From Pseudomonas sp. AL03 (GTDB lineage Bacteria > Pseudomonadota > Gammaproteobacteria > Pseudomonadales > Pseudomonadaceae): 64,000 nt of DNA. The position numbers were made by a program, and so were the translations under genes. The stretch's first letter is position 1. Each line of letters starts with the position of its first letter. Positions 1-7,954 of the stretch are shown here, one piece after another. The notes under the pieces were generated by a model that ran no database searches, was not told the DNA's origin, and worked only from the letters and a program-made list of their open reading frames with translations. Where the stretch lies: NCBI RefSeq assembly GCF_029960815.1, contig NZ_JASBRE010000001.1, forward strand, positions 186,001 to 250,000. Reading direction: 5' to 3'.

Positions 1-1117
1 ACAGGGTAAACGTAGTGCCTTCCGGCACGCCGGCTTCCTTGAGCAGGGCGCGAGCCTTGTCCAGATCCCGTGGCGGATTCTTCAGGTCGTGGTTGTAGCC
101 CAGCAGGGTGTCCGGGTACGGATTGACCGCCACGGTCGCATTGCCTTTGCCGAACAGCGCGTTGACGTACGCGGCCTTGTCGAAGGCGATGTCGATGGCT
201 TTACGTACGCGCACATCACTCATGTACTTGTGCGAAGTGTTCATCGCGATGTACGAAACGGTCATCGCGTTCAGTTCATCGACACTCAGTTTGGCGTCTT
301 TCTTGATGCTCGGGATGTCATCCGGTTTCGGATACAGCGCAATTTGGCACTCGTTGGCCTTGAGCTTTTGCAGGCGCACGTTGTTGTCAGTGGCGATGGC
401 CAGGATCAGCGCGTCAGCCGGTGGCTTGCCGCGGAAGTAGTCCGGGTTGGCCTTGAAGCGAACCTGTGCGTCCTTGTTGTAGCGCTGGAACACAAACGGG
501 CCGGTGCCGACCGGTTTGTTGTTCAGGTCGCCCATTTTGTCGGCCTTGAGCAGTTGATCGGCGTACTCGGCGGAGTAGATCGATGCGAACGCCATGGCGA
601 TGTCGGCCAGGAAAGGCGCTTCGCGACGGGTCAGAGTGAATTTGACGGTGTTGTCGTCAACCTTCTCGACGCTTTTAAGCAGCTCTTTGAAACCCATGCT
701 TTCAAAGTACGGGAAGCCTACGCTCGATTGTTTGTGCCAAGGGTGATTTGGGTCCAGCTGCCGCTGGAAGCTCCAAAGTACGTCGTCGGCATTCATGTCG
801 CGGGTCGGCTTGAAATATTCGGTGGTGTGAAACTTGACGCCTTTGCGCAGGTGGAACGTGTAGGTCAGACCGTCCTCGCTGATATCCCAGGACTCGGCCA
901 GTGCCGAAATCACTTCCGTGGTGCCGGGCTTGAAATCCGCCAGGCGATTGAAGATGGTTTCAGCCGCGGCGTCAGCGGTGACTGCAGTCGTGTACAGGGC
1001 GGTGTCGAAACCTTCCGGACTGGCTTCGGTGCAAACCACCAGGGGTTTGGCCGAGACGCCAACAGCGACACTCAGCAACGCGGCAGCGATGGCCGCACGT
1101 AGGGGAAGCATTTTCAT
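1..1117 (-). CDS. Dipeptide ABC transporter substrate-binding protein (partial, C-terminus off the window)
   Basis: Periplasmic solute-binding protein of the SBP_bac_5 (DppA/OppA) family. It would capture peptides and deliver them to an inner-membrane DppBC permease. About 372 residues are visible, from a signal peptide (MKMLPLRAAIAAALLSVAVG) into the second lobe. Family hallmarks near the N-terminus include VCTEASPEGFD, the DISEDGLTYTFHLRKGVKFH stretch and KPVGTGPFVF. The start at 1117 was chosen for the signal peptide. It is the third binding protein on this strand, downstream of the OpdP porin. In P. aeruginosa the equivalent gene precedes dppBCDF, which I infer lies off the left edge. It is the most divergent of the three copies, for example PLVVCTEASPEG against LVFCSEGSPAG. 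Confidence 0.9.
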   Translation of the reverse strand, partial: MKMLPLRAAIAAALLSVAVGVSAKPLVVCTEASPEGFDTALYTTAVTADAAAETIFNRLADFKPGTTEVISALAESWDISEDGLTYTFHLRKGVKFHTTEYFKPTRDMNADDVLWSFQRQLDPNHPWHKQSSVGFPYFESMGFKELLKSVEKVDDNTVKFTLTRREAPFLADIAMAFASIYSAEYADQLLKADKMGDLNNKPVGTGPFVFQRYNKDAQVRFKANPDYFRGKPPADALILAIATDNNVRLQKLKANECQIALYPKPDDIPSIKKDAKLSVDELNAMTVSYIAMNTSHKYMSDVRVRKAIDIAFDKAAYVNALFGKGNATVAVNPYPDTLLGYNHDLKNPPRDLDKARALLKEAGVPEGTTFTL

Positions 1118-1146
1118 CAAAGAACCCTCTGCAATCGGTTGAAGAT

Positions 1147-1186
1147 AAAAAACCGAACGGCCGACTCGTCATGAGTCAGCCGTCGG
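1147..1186 (-). terminator. Intrinsic terminator or attenuator after opdP
   Basis: Read on the minus strand, a GC-rich hairpin with arms of about 14 bases (one mismatch, one bulge) around the loop ATGAC is followed by six T. It lies 8 bases past the porin stop and before the next binding-protein gene. It should reduce transcription of the downstream transporter genes relative to the porin. Confidence 0.7.
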
Positions 1187-1194
1187 GCAGTGTT

Positions 1195-2610
1195 TTACAA
1201 AATCTTGAACGGGATGGTGGTCACGAGACGGAACTCGTTGATGCTGCCGTCAGCCTGGTTATCGCTGGCGCGGTGAGTGGTGTAGGTCGCGCGGACGGTG
1301 GTCGCTTTAAGCGGGCCGCTCTGCACGGCGTACGCAGTACCAATGCCGTATTCATAGTGGTTTTCGCCGTCCATGTTGCGAACGTCGTAGGCGGTACCGG
1401 TGTAGTGAGTACCGTCAATGCCCCAGCCGCGAGCCTGGTAGATGTTGAACTTCAGACCGGGTACGCCGTATTCAGCCATGTTGAGGCCGTAGGCGATCTG
1501 GAAGGACTTCTCGTTCGGGCCGTTGAAGTCCGACAGCAGGGAGTTGGCCAGGTAGATGCCGTTGGTTTCGTGCAGGTAGTCGAAGTACTCGTTACCGTTC
1601 ACTTCCTGGTACGAGAATGTCAGGCTGTGGGCCTGGTGAGTCAGGCCGAGCGACAGCGAGTAGGTGTCGTTGTCGATTTCGCCCAACAGCTTTTTGCCTT
1701 CGTCGACGGTCTTGTAGTAGTTCAGGCCGGTCGTCAGGCTCAGTACCGAGCTGTCGCCCAATACGTGGCTGGCGCCGAAATAGTACTGGTTCCACAAGTC
1801 TTCGGCCTGGGTGCCCCACAGGCTGGTGGTCAGGCTCGCGAACGGCTGGTAAGTGATACCAGCGGTGTTCACGTGATCGGCTTCTATGACGGTGTCGGCG
1901 TATTCGGAGCGGAATTTACGCTGGCTTTCTTCGGTCCGCGGTGAGTTGCGATCGAAGGTGCCGAGGTCGAACGACAGGTTCTCCAATTCTTCGCTGTGCA
2001 GGGTGACACCCTGGAAGCTCGAAGGCAGAGGACGGTTACCGATGACGTCTACCTGTGGGCTGCTGAAGTTCTGACGCCCGGCGGTCAGGGTGGTGTTGGA
2101 GAAACGCGCCTTGACGTTGGCCAGGCCCAGTTTGCTCCACTGACCCTGGGCGTCACCGCCGTCTTTGGTCAAGGTACGGTTGTTGCCAAGACCAGGAACG
2201 CCGTTCAGTGGTGCGCCACCATTGGCGGAGGCAAGGTCTTTGCGGTCACGGTCCAGGGCGATGGCGTTGTAAGCCGCGACTTCAGTGCTGAAGCCGACAG
2301 TACCCTCGGTGAAGCCCGAGTTGTACTTGATGATGGTGCCCTGGACCCAGTTGATACGACGATCCGTGTCGGTCGGTACACCACTCTTGTTGTACTTGAA
2401 ATGGGCGCCACGTTTCAGTTGCTCATTCGCATACCAGTTGCGTGTGGAACCAGTGATCGACTGGCCTTCGACAAAGCCGGTGGCTTCACTCTGAGCACTT
2501 TTCTCTTTCACGGTAACCGGGGTGAACGCCTGGCTCTGAGTTTCTGCGTACGCCGAGGCGGTTACGCTGCTGATGGCCAAGGCCAATAACGCGGTGCTGC
2601 TCAGTTTCAT
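1195..2610 (-). CDS. opdP: OprD-family outer-membrane porin, OpdP type (peptide uptake)
   Basis: Substrate-specific 18-stranded outer-membrane channel of the OprD family (471 aa; the family is usually 410-450 aa mature). An N-terminal signal peptide (MKLSSTALLALAISSVTASAYA) is followed by the family-typical GFVEGQSITGSTRNWY segment. The C-terminal strand ends in IPFKIL. Its position between dipeptide-binding proteins matches P. aeruginosa OpdP (PA4501), described there as a Gly-Glu dipeptide and carbapenem entry porin, so that specificity is inferred from context. A good ribosome-binding site (AAAGGAG) precedes the ATG. A short GGGCG/CGCCC hairpin near 2742-2756 lies in the 167-base gap upstream. 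Confidence 0.88.
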   Translation of the reverse strand: MKLSSTALLALAISSVTASAYAETQSQAFTPVTVKEKSAQSEATGFVEGQSITGSTRNWYANEQLKRGAHFKYNKSGVPTDTDRRINWVQGTIIKYNSGFTEGTVGFSTEVAAYNAIALDRDRKDLASANGGAPLNGVPGLGNNRTLTKDGGDAQGQWSKLGLANVKARFSNTTLTAGRQNFSSPQVDVIGNRPLPSSFQGVTLHSEELENLSFDLGTFDRNSPRTEESQRKFRSEYADTVIEADHVNTAGITYQPFASLTTSLWGTQAEDLWNQYYFGASHVLGDSSVLSLTTGLNYYKTVDEGKKLLGEIDNDTYSLSLGLTHQAHSLTFSYQEVNGNEYFDYLHETNGIYLANSLLSDFNGPNEKSFQIAYGLNMAEYGVPGLKFNIYQARGWGIDGTHYTGTAYDVRNMDGENHYEYGIGTAYAVQSGPLKATTVRATYTTHRASDNQADGSINEFRLVTTIPFKIL

Positions 2611-2777
2611 GGGTGACGCTCCTTTCTATTTTTTTTTGCCGGTCTTTTTTGGTGATCGGCTATCTGGTTTTGAACTCATTCAAGGCATCGCAAACGTTTG
2701 CTTTGTCCTGGTCAACGAATGACGGCCATACGCTTGCGTGAGGGCGTATTGCGCCCCCAGCGTTTCTGGCTAATCGG

Positions 2778-4379
2778 TTACTTTTCTATGCTGACGCCCG
2801 AGAACACGTTACGACCGAAAGGACTCACCTTGAATCCTTCGATTTTGGCGCTCAACGGCTGGTTAACCGTCGAGTGGGCGACGGGCGTCATGGGCACCTG
2901 CTGCTTGAGGTACTGCTGCGCTTGTTTGTAAAGCACGGTGCGCTGGTCGCGGTCGGTGACGACCTTGGCCTGCTTGATCAGCTTGTCGTAAGCCGGATCA
3001 CACCACATGGAGTAGTTGTTGCCGCCAATGGCGTCGCAGCTGTACAGCGTGCCGAGCCAGTTGTCCGGGTCCCCGTTGTCACCGGTCCAGCCGATCAGGC
3101 TGATGTCGTGTTCGCCATTCTTGGTGCGCTTGATGTACTCGCCCCATTCGTAGCTGACGATCTTGACCTTGAGGCCGATCTTCGCCCAGTCAGCCTGAAG
3201 CATCTCGGCCATCAACTTGGCATTCGGGTTGTAGGGACGTTGGACCGGCATGGCCCAGAGGGTAATTTCAGTGCCTTCCTTCACGCCGGCAGTCTTGAGC
3301 AGTTCCTTGGCTTTTTCCGGGTTGTAGGCGGCGTCTTTAATGGTCTCGTCGTAAGACCATTGGGTCGGTGGCATGGCGTTGACCGCCAGTTGACCTGCAC
3401 CTTGGTAAACGGCGTTGAGAATGCCTTGTTTGTTCACCGCCATGTCCAGCGCCTGGCGCACTTCGAGCTGGTCAAAAGGCTTGTGGCGCACGTTGTAGGC
3501 GATGTAGCCGAGGTTGAAACCGGGCTTCTCGATGAGCTTGAGTGTCGGGTCGTTCTTCAGCGCGGTCACGTCGGCAGGGCGTGGGTGCAGGGTGATCTGG
3601 CACTCGTTGGCCCTGAGCTTCTGCACGCGCACCGAGGCATCGGTGTTGATGGCGAAGATCAGGTTATCGAGCTTGACCCGGCTCGGGTCCCAGTACTGCT
3701 TGTTGCCGGTGTAACGGATGTTGGAATCTTTCTGGTAGCTCTTGAACACGAACGGCCCGGTGCCGATCGGCTTCTGGTTGATATCACTCGGTTTGCCTTC
3801 AGCCAGCAATTGGTCGGCGTATTCGGCGGACAGGATGGCGGCGAAGCTCATGGCGATGTTCTGGATGAACGCGGCGTCCACGCTATTGAGCGTCATGACC
3901 ACGGTCAGCGGCCCGGTCTTCTCGACCTTGGCGATGTTCTTGTTCAGGCTCATCCCGTTGAAATACGGGAACTCGGTCGGATAAGCCTTACGGAAAGGTT
4001 GCTGTGGATCAAGCATGCGATTGAACGTGAACAGCACGTCATCGGCGTTGAAATCACGGGTCGGTGTGAAGTATTTGGTCGTGTGAAATTTCACCCCTTC
4101 GCGTAGGTGAAAAGTGTACTTGAGGCCGTCCTCGGAAATATCCCAGCGAGTGGCCAGGCCTGGTACGACGTTGGTGGCGCCTTTTTCGAACTCTGCCAGT
4201 CGGTTGTACAACGGCTCGGCGGCGTCATTATCGGTCGCGGTCGTGTACTGCGCAGTGTCGAAGCCAGCGGGGCTGCCTTCGGAGCAGAACACCAGGCTGT
4301 TATTGGCGGCCTGGCTAATGGAAGTGGCGGCCAATAGACCGGTGCCCAGCAATGCGGATAAAACCAAGGTATGTCGCAT
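2778..4379 (-). CDS. dppA: Dipeptide ABC transporter substrate-binding protein (second copy)
   Basis: Complete SBP_bac_5 protein (533 aa) with signal peptide MRHTLVLSALLGTGLLAATS and mature start near AANNSLVFCSEGSPAGFD. It binds peptides in the periplasm for the Dpp importer. Motifs include KPIGTGPFVFKSYQKDSNIR, VRQALDMAVNK and GWTGDNGDPDNWL. It closely resembles the 541-aa copy upstream, which points to tandem duplication. It is followed by the porin gene. I infer a role in widening peptide specificity, as reported for the multiple DppA proteins of P. aeruginosa. Confidence 0.92.
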   Translation of the reverse strand: MRHTLVLSALLGTGLLAATSISQAANNSLVFCSEGSPAGFDTAQYTTATDNDAAEPLYNRLAEFEKGATNVVPGLATRWDISEDGLKYTFHLREGVKFHTTKYFTPTRDFNADDVLFTFNRMLDPQQPFRKAYPTEFPYFNGMSLNKNIAKVEKTGPLTVVMTLNSVDAAFIQNIAMSFAAILSAEYADQLLAEGKPSDINQKPIGTGPFVFKSYQKDSNIRYTGNKQYWDPSRVKLDNLIFAINTDASVRVQKLRANECQITLHPRPADVTALKNDPTLKLIEKPGFNLGYIAYNVRHKPFDQLEVRQALDMAVNKQGILNAVYQGAGQLAVNAMPPTQWSYDETIKDAAYNPEKAKELLKTAGVKEGTEITLWAMPVQRPYNPNAKLMAEMLQADWAKIGLKVKIVSYEWGEYIKRTKNGEHDISLIGWTGDNGDPDNWLGTLYSCDAIGGNNYSMWCDPAYDKLIKQAKVVTDRDQRTVLYKQAQQYLKQQVPMTPVAHSTVNQPLSAKIEGFKVSPFGRNVFSGVSIEK

Positions 4380-4645
4380 GACGCTCGCTCTTTATTCTTA
4401 GTGTTTTAACAATGAGCCGTCCCGTCCAGAGACGTGGAGGCCTCACTGATCCCAAACCATGAAGTGCAGCAATAACCGAGAGCCCACGCCTGCACTGGTC
4501 AGATCCCGACGGTATGAGCGATGGGTCTGGCAGTAAATGCGTAAAGTCCTAAAGACTTGTAGGAAAGGTCAACGCGTCCGACACCGCTGCCGTAATACTC
4601 AGCGGAAATGGATGTAGGTTGTTTCCTACTTTCTCGGCAGATAAA
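4380..4645. other. Intergenic space between the two DppA-like genes
   Basis: The full gap between the two binding-protein genes is 303 bases. I find no open reading frame with coding character here and no convincing promoter. Its only clear structure is the hairpin at its right end, listed separately. A separate promoter for the second binding protein could lie here. Confidence 0.5.
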
Positions 4646-4676
4646 GCATCGGCGACGTCAAAAACGTCGCCGATGC
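4646..4676 (-). terminator. Perfect 13-bp hairpin just after the first dppA stop
   Basis: Arms GCATCGGCGACGT and ACGTCGCCGATGC are perfectly complementary around a 5-base loop, starting 6 bases downstream of the first binding protein's stop codon on the minus strand. Only a short T stretch follows, so it may act as a partial terminator or as a 3-prime mRNA stabiliser rather than a full stop. Confidence 0.6.
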
Positions 4677-4682
4677 AAAACC

Positions 4683-6308
4683 TTATTTGCTGACGCTGAC
4701 GCCGTAGAAGGAGTTCAAGCCAAACGGGCTGATCTTGAAGTCCTGCACGTTGTCGCGCATGGGTTGGTACACCGTCGAGTGAGCGATAGGTGTCATTGGA
4801 ACGGCGTCCTTGAGGACGTGTTGCGCCTGTTTGTACAGTTCGGTGCGCTTTGCCTGGTCGGTTGTGCGCTTGGCTTCTTTCACGATGCCGTCAAACTTCT
4901 TGTCGCACCACTTGGAGAAGTTGTTGCCGCTCAGCGAGTCGCAACCAAACAACACGTTGAGCCAGTTGTCCGGATCACCATTGTCGCCGCTCCAGCCGAT
5001 GATCATCGCCTGGTTCTCGCCGCCTTTGGAGCGCTTGATGTACTCGCCCCATTCGTAGCTCTGGATCTTGACATTGAGACCGATCTTGGACCAATCGGAC
5101 TGCAGCATTTCTGCCATCAGCTTGGCGTTCGGGTTGTATGGACGCTGCACCGGCATCGCCCACAGAACGATTTCGGTACCTGGTTTAACGCCGGCTTCCT
5201 TGAGCAGCTCTTTAGCTTTCTCAGGATCGTATTTGGCGTCTTTGATGGTGGTGTCGTAGGACCACTGGGTCGGCGGCATGGCGTTAACAGCCAGTTGGCC
5301 GGCGCCCTGATAAACGGAATCAATGATCTGCGGTTTATTCACCGCCATGTCCAGCGCCTGGCGAACTTTCAGGTTGGCCAACGGGTTTGGCTCATTGCTG
5401 CCCTTGACCTTGTCCATCACGTTGTAGGCGATGTAGCCCAGGTTGAAACCGGCCTGGTCCGGCATTTTCAGGGTTTTGTCTTCCTTCAGCGCCTTCAGGT
5501 CGGCCGGACGTGGGAACAGAGTGATCTGGCACTCGTTCTTCTTCAGCTTCTGAATACGTACCGACGGGTCGGTGGTGATGGCGAAGATCAGGTTGTCGAT
5601 CTTGACGTCTTCAGGCTTCCAGTAGTCCTTGTTCCCGGTGTAGCGGATGTTGGAGTCTTTCTGGTAGCTCTTGAACACAAACGGGCCAGTACCGACAGGT
5701 TTCTGGTTGATGTCGGCGGCTTTGCCTTCCTTGAGCAGCTGGGCAGCGTACTCGGCGGACTGGACCGAGGCGAAACTCATGGCCATGTTCTGGATGAACG
5801 CGGCATCAACTTCTTTGAGGGTGAACTTGACGGTGTGGTCGTCGACTTTATCGATCTTGGTGATGTTGGTGTCCATCCCCATGTCGGTGAAGTACGGGAA
5901 TTCGGTCGGGTACGCTTTGCGGAACGGATCATCCTTGTTAATCATGCGATTAAAGGTGAACAGCACGTCGTCGGCGTTGAACTCACGAGTCGGCTTGAAG
6001 TACGGGGTGGTGTGGAACTTGACGCCTTCACGCAGGTGGAAGGTGTAAGTCAGGCCGTCATCGGAGATGTCCCATTTGGTCGCCAGACCGGGAATGACAG
6101 CGGTGCCGCCACGTTCGAACTGAGTCAAACGGTTGAACATGGTTTCTGCAGAGGCGTCGAAGTCGGTTCCGGTGGTGTACTGACCAGGATCAAAACCGGC
6201 CGGGCTCCCTTCGGAGCAAAACACCAGGTTAGTCGCCGCTTGGGCGAAAGGTGCGCTAGCTAACAAACTTGCGCCGACTAAAAACGGAATGACCGCGTGT
6301 TTAAGCAT
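4683..6308 (-). CDS. dppA: Dipeptide ABC transporter substrate-binding protein (first copy)
   Basis: Complete SBP_bac_5 family periplasmic peptide-binding protein (541 aa). I chose the ATG at 6308 (MLKHAVIPFLVGASLLASAP, signal peptide) because AGG lies five bases upstream. The frame extends eight residues further without a better start. Key segments are NLVFCSEGSPAGFDPGQY, DISDDGLTYTFHLREGVKFH, KPVGTGPFVFKSYQKDSNIR and the C-terminal KISPFGLNSFYGVSVSK. As first gene of the operon, with a hairpin right after it, it is probably the most highly expressed copy. A sigma-54-like element lies upstream. Confidence 0.92.
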   Translation of the reverse strand: MLKHAVIPFLVGASLLASAPFAQAATNLVFCSEGSPAGFDPGQYTTGTDFDASAETMFNRLTQFERGGTAVIPGLATKWDISDDGLTYTFHLREGVKFHTTPYFKPTREFNADDVLFTFNRMINKDDPFRKAYPTEFPYFTDMGMDTNITKIDKVDDHTVKFTLKEVDAAFIQNMAMSFASVQSAEYAAQLLKEGKAADINQKPVGTGPFVFKSYQKDSNIRYTGNKDYWKPEDVKIDNLIFAITTDPSVRIQKLKKNECQITLFPRPADLKALKEDKTLKMPDQAGFNLGYIAYNVMDKVKGSNEPNPLANLKVRQALDMAVNKPQIIDSVYQGAGQLAVNAMPPTQWSYDTTIKDAKYDPEKAKELLKEAGVKPGTEIVLWAMPVQRPYNPNAKLMAEMLQSDWSKIGLNVKIQSYEWGEYIKRSKGGENQAMIIGWSGDNGDPDNWLNVLFGCDSLSGNNFSKWCDKKFDGIVKEAKRTTDQAKRTELYKQAQHVLKDAVPMTPIAHSTVYQPMRDNVQDFKISPFGLNSFYGVSVSK

Positions 6309-6379
6309 GGTGGCCTCATGATTTGTTGTCATTTTTGGAATTAGAGGACGACCTCGTGAGTCGTGCCTGCCGATACTTA

Positions 6380-6395
6380 TGCAGGGGCCATACCC
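6380..6395 (-). promoter_or_regulatory. Possible sigma-54 promoter of the peptide-uptake operon
   Basis: On the minus strand GGGTATGGCCCCTGCA has GG and GC separated by exactly ten bases and matches the -24/-12 pattern xGGxAxG-N4-xTGCA. It would start transcription about 60 bases before the dppA start codon. This is a weak match judged by eye. Confidence 0.35.
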
Positions 6396-6432
6396 ATTGC
6401 AAGATCCAGAGCGGCCACAAGTCTTAAACAGT

Positions 6433-6446
6433 GGTACGAACGTACC
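6433..6446. promoter_or_regulatory. 14-bp palindrome upstream of the dpp operon, possible operator
   Basis: GGTACGAACGTACC is an inverted repeat with perfect 6-base arms, located 125-138 bases upstream of the first dppA start and about 40 bases upstream of the sigma-54-like element. That is a plausible activator position, but the regulator is unknown. Confidence 0.3.
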
Positions 6447-6567
6447 TTAATGTCGCATATGTATAAATTCAGGTGCATTTGACCGTTTGCGCAGGTTTTT
6501 TCCGGTGCAAATTGCGCACCGACAGAGGGCGGCCGGGGCGCTTGGCGCACCCGGTTGGAGCGAGGTG

Positions 6568-6786
6568 TTACTTATTTTTACCCACACCATAGAAGGGTGT
6601 GAGACCGAACGGGCTGATCTTGAAGTCGGTGACTTTCCTGCGCAGCGGCTGGAACACCGTCGAGTTCGCAATCGGTGTGATAGGTACATGTTGCTTAAGG
6701 ATTTGTTGTGCCTGTTGGTACAAATTGATGCACGGCTGCATTACATGGCGCTGGCTTGCCTGCGATGGCGGCCGTGCTTTCACCAC
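6568..6786 (-). pseudogene. Relic of a fourth DppA-like binding protein (C-terminal end only)
   Basis: The last 51 residues (from LYQQAQQILKQHVPITPIAN to the end FYGVGKNK) align clearly with the C-terminal ends of the two complete neighbours: LYKQAQHVLK..., VTDFKISPFGL against VQDFKISPFGL, and FYGV. Everything upstream of that segment (MVKARPPSQASQRHVMQPCIN) is unrelated to the family, so about 90% of the gene has been lost. The relic sits next to the SIMPL gene. That is where PAO1 carries dppA1/dppA2, so it is probably a deletion remnant of that copy. Confidence 0.8.
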
Positions 6787-6821
6787 AAAGCATGACTGTT
6801 ACAACCAGATTCTTCTGGCAC

Positions 6822-6859
6822 AAAAAAACCGGCGATCACTCACTGATCGCCGGTTTTTT
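6822..6859. terminator. Bidirectional intrinsic terminator
   Basis: A perfect hairpin of the form A7-CCGGCGATCA...TGATCGCCGG-T6 sits between the SIMPL gene and the DppA relic. With an A-run on one side and a T-run on the other, it can stop transcription from either direction. Confidence 0.9.
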
Positions 6860-6876
6860 ATTCAGCCCTTACCTAA

Positions 6877-7593
6877 TCACTGCATCAACACTTCAATCGC
6901 CCCATCCGCCGTCATGCTGACCTGGCTGGTGCCCGCCTCAACCTCAGGCGTGACCGGCGCCGAATCCATGCTCGCCGCTTTCATCATCATCGGCCCACGC
7001 ATGTACGGCTGTGGATAACCGTTGCTGTTCAAGTTCAGGTTAACGATTTTGTAACCCTTGCCGCCCAAGGCGTCGGTCGCCAGTTGAGCGCGGGCCTTGA
7101 AGGCAGACACGGCTTCTTTAAGCAGCGCGTCTTCGCTGGCCTTGCGGGTTGGTGTGGCGATGGCGAAGTCCATGCCGCCCATCTTCAGGTCGGTGAGCAG
7201 TTCGCCGGTCAGTTTCGACAGCGCGGCGAAGTCAGAGCTTTCCAGGCGCAGTTCGGCGCGTTCGCGCCAGCCGGTGATTTTCTGGCCCTTGGTGTCGTAG
7301 ATCGGGTAGCTGTTGCGGCTGCCTTGGCGCAGGGTGATGCCTTTGACTTCTTTGGCCTGGGCCAGCGCTTTGTTCATGGTGGTGCTGACGTCGGCGGCGA
7401 GTTTCGCCGGGTCGGGGTTTTGTTCTTCGGTGTAGAGGGTCACGATCATCAGGTCACGGGCGACTTCCTGACTGACTTCGGCGCGCAGGGCGATCTGGTT
7501 GTAATGAAGTTCGTCGGCGGCCAGGGCCGGGAGGCTGGCGACGGTGCCAACGCTTAAGGCAAGAAGGGCGGCGCTGCGGCGCAATATGTGCAT
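6877..7593 (-). CDS. SIMPL-domain (DUF541) periplasmic protein
   Basis: A 238-aa exported protein of the SIMPL/DUF541 family. A signal peptide (MHILRRSAALLALSVGTVAS, cleavage near LAADE) is followed by one SIMPL domain containing GWRERAELRLES and KLTGELLTDLKMGGMDF. The molecular role of bacterial members is poorly defined; E. coli YggE has been linked to oxidative stress. It corresponds by position to PA4495 of P. aeruginosa, next to roxS. It is monocistronic, closed by the terminator at 6822-6859. Confidence 0.82.
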   Translation of the reverse strand: MHILRRSAALLALSVGTVASLPALAADELHYNQIALRAEVSQEVARDLMIVTLYTEEQNPDPAKLAADVSTTMNKALAQAKEVKGITLRQGSRNSYPIYDTKGQKITGWRERAELRLESSDFAALSKLTGELLTDLKMGGMDFAIATPTRKASEDALLKEAVSAFKARAQLATDALGGKGYKIVNLNLNSNGYPQPYMRGPMMMKAASMDSAPVTPEVEAGTSQVSMTADGAIEVLMQ

Positions 7594-7954
7594 GAAAAGC
7601 TCCTTGGACGATGCGCAGGGGTTAAGGTCCGAACCTGCGTGAAACCATCAGACTCTAGCTTTTATGATCCGGTTCGCACAGTTACAACTTCTATACAGAT
7701 CGACGCGACCCTGTAGCAGCTGCCGAAGGCTGCGTTCGAGCGCGAAGCGGTCGCCATTGGGCTGACGCGTTTTACCTGAAGGAATGAGGTCTCAGGTTTA
7801 CGAGCGCTTCGCGCTCGAACGCAGCCTTCGGCAGCGGCTACAAGAGCTTTGTGTGGGCTGAAGGCCTGTGGCCGTTTGCCGCACTTTTGCCTGCCAGCCC
7901 CCGTGCTTGGTTATACTCCGTGCGATCCGCCTGGAGCGCTCATCAGGAGAGCTC
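7594..7954. other. Divergent intergenic region between the SIMPL gene and roxS
   Basis: A 361-base gap that must hold two divergent promoters. About 130 bases are occupied by a long inverted repeat (7713-7841). An ORF extending to 7868 in the roxS frame is open but has no start signal. roxS itself has AGGAGA just before its ATG. Confidence 0.6.
7713..7841. repeat. REP-like inverted repeat, GTAGCAGCTG family, copy 1
   Basis: Two 37-base arms (7713-7749 and 7805-7841) are complementary at 36 of 37 positions, separated by 55 bases. The outer ends GTAGCAGCTG/C(G)GCTAC are shared with the repeats at 16690 and 35137. It lies between divergent genes, as expected of a REP/BIME-like mobile palindrome rather than a terminator. 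Confidence 0.8.

Noticed and set aside
4608..6263. Long plus-strand open frame (551 codons) over the first dppA gene
   Set aside because: It is a shadow of the minus-strand binding-protein gene; the translation is low-complexity and unlike any family. The same holds for the similar frame at 2874-4106.
7713..7841. Treating the long palindromes as terminators or small RNA genes
   Set aside because: They lack T-tails, recur with shared ends at other sites and occur between divergent genes, which fits dispersed REP-like repeats better.
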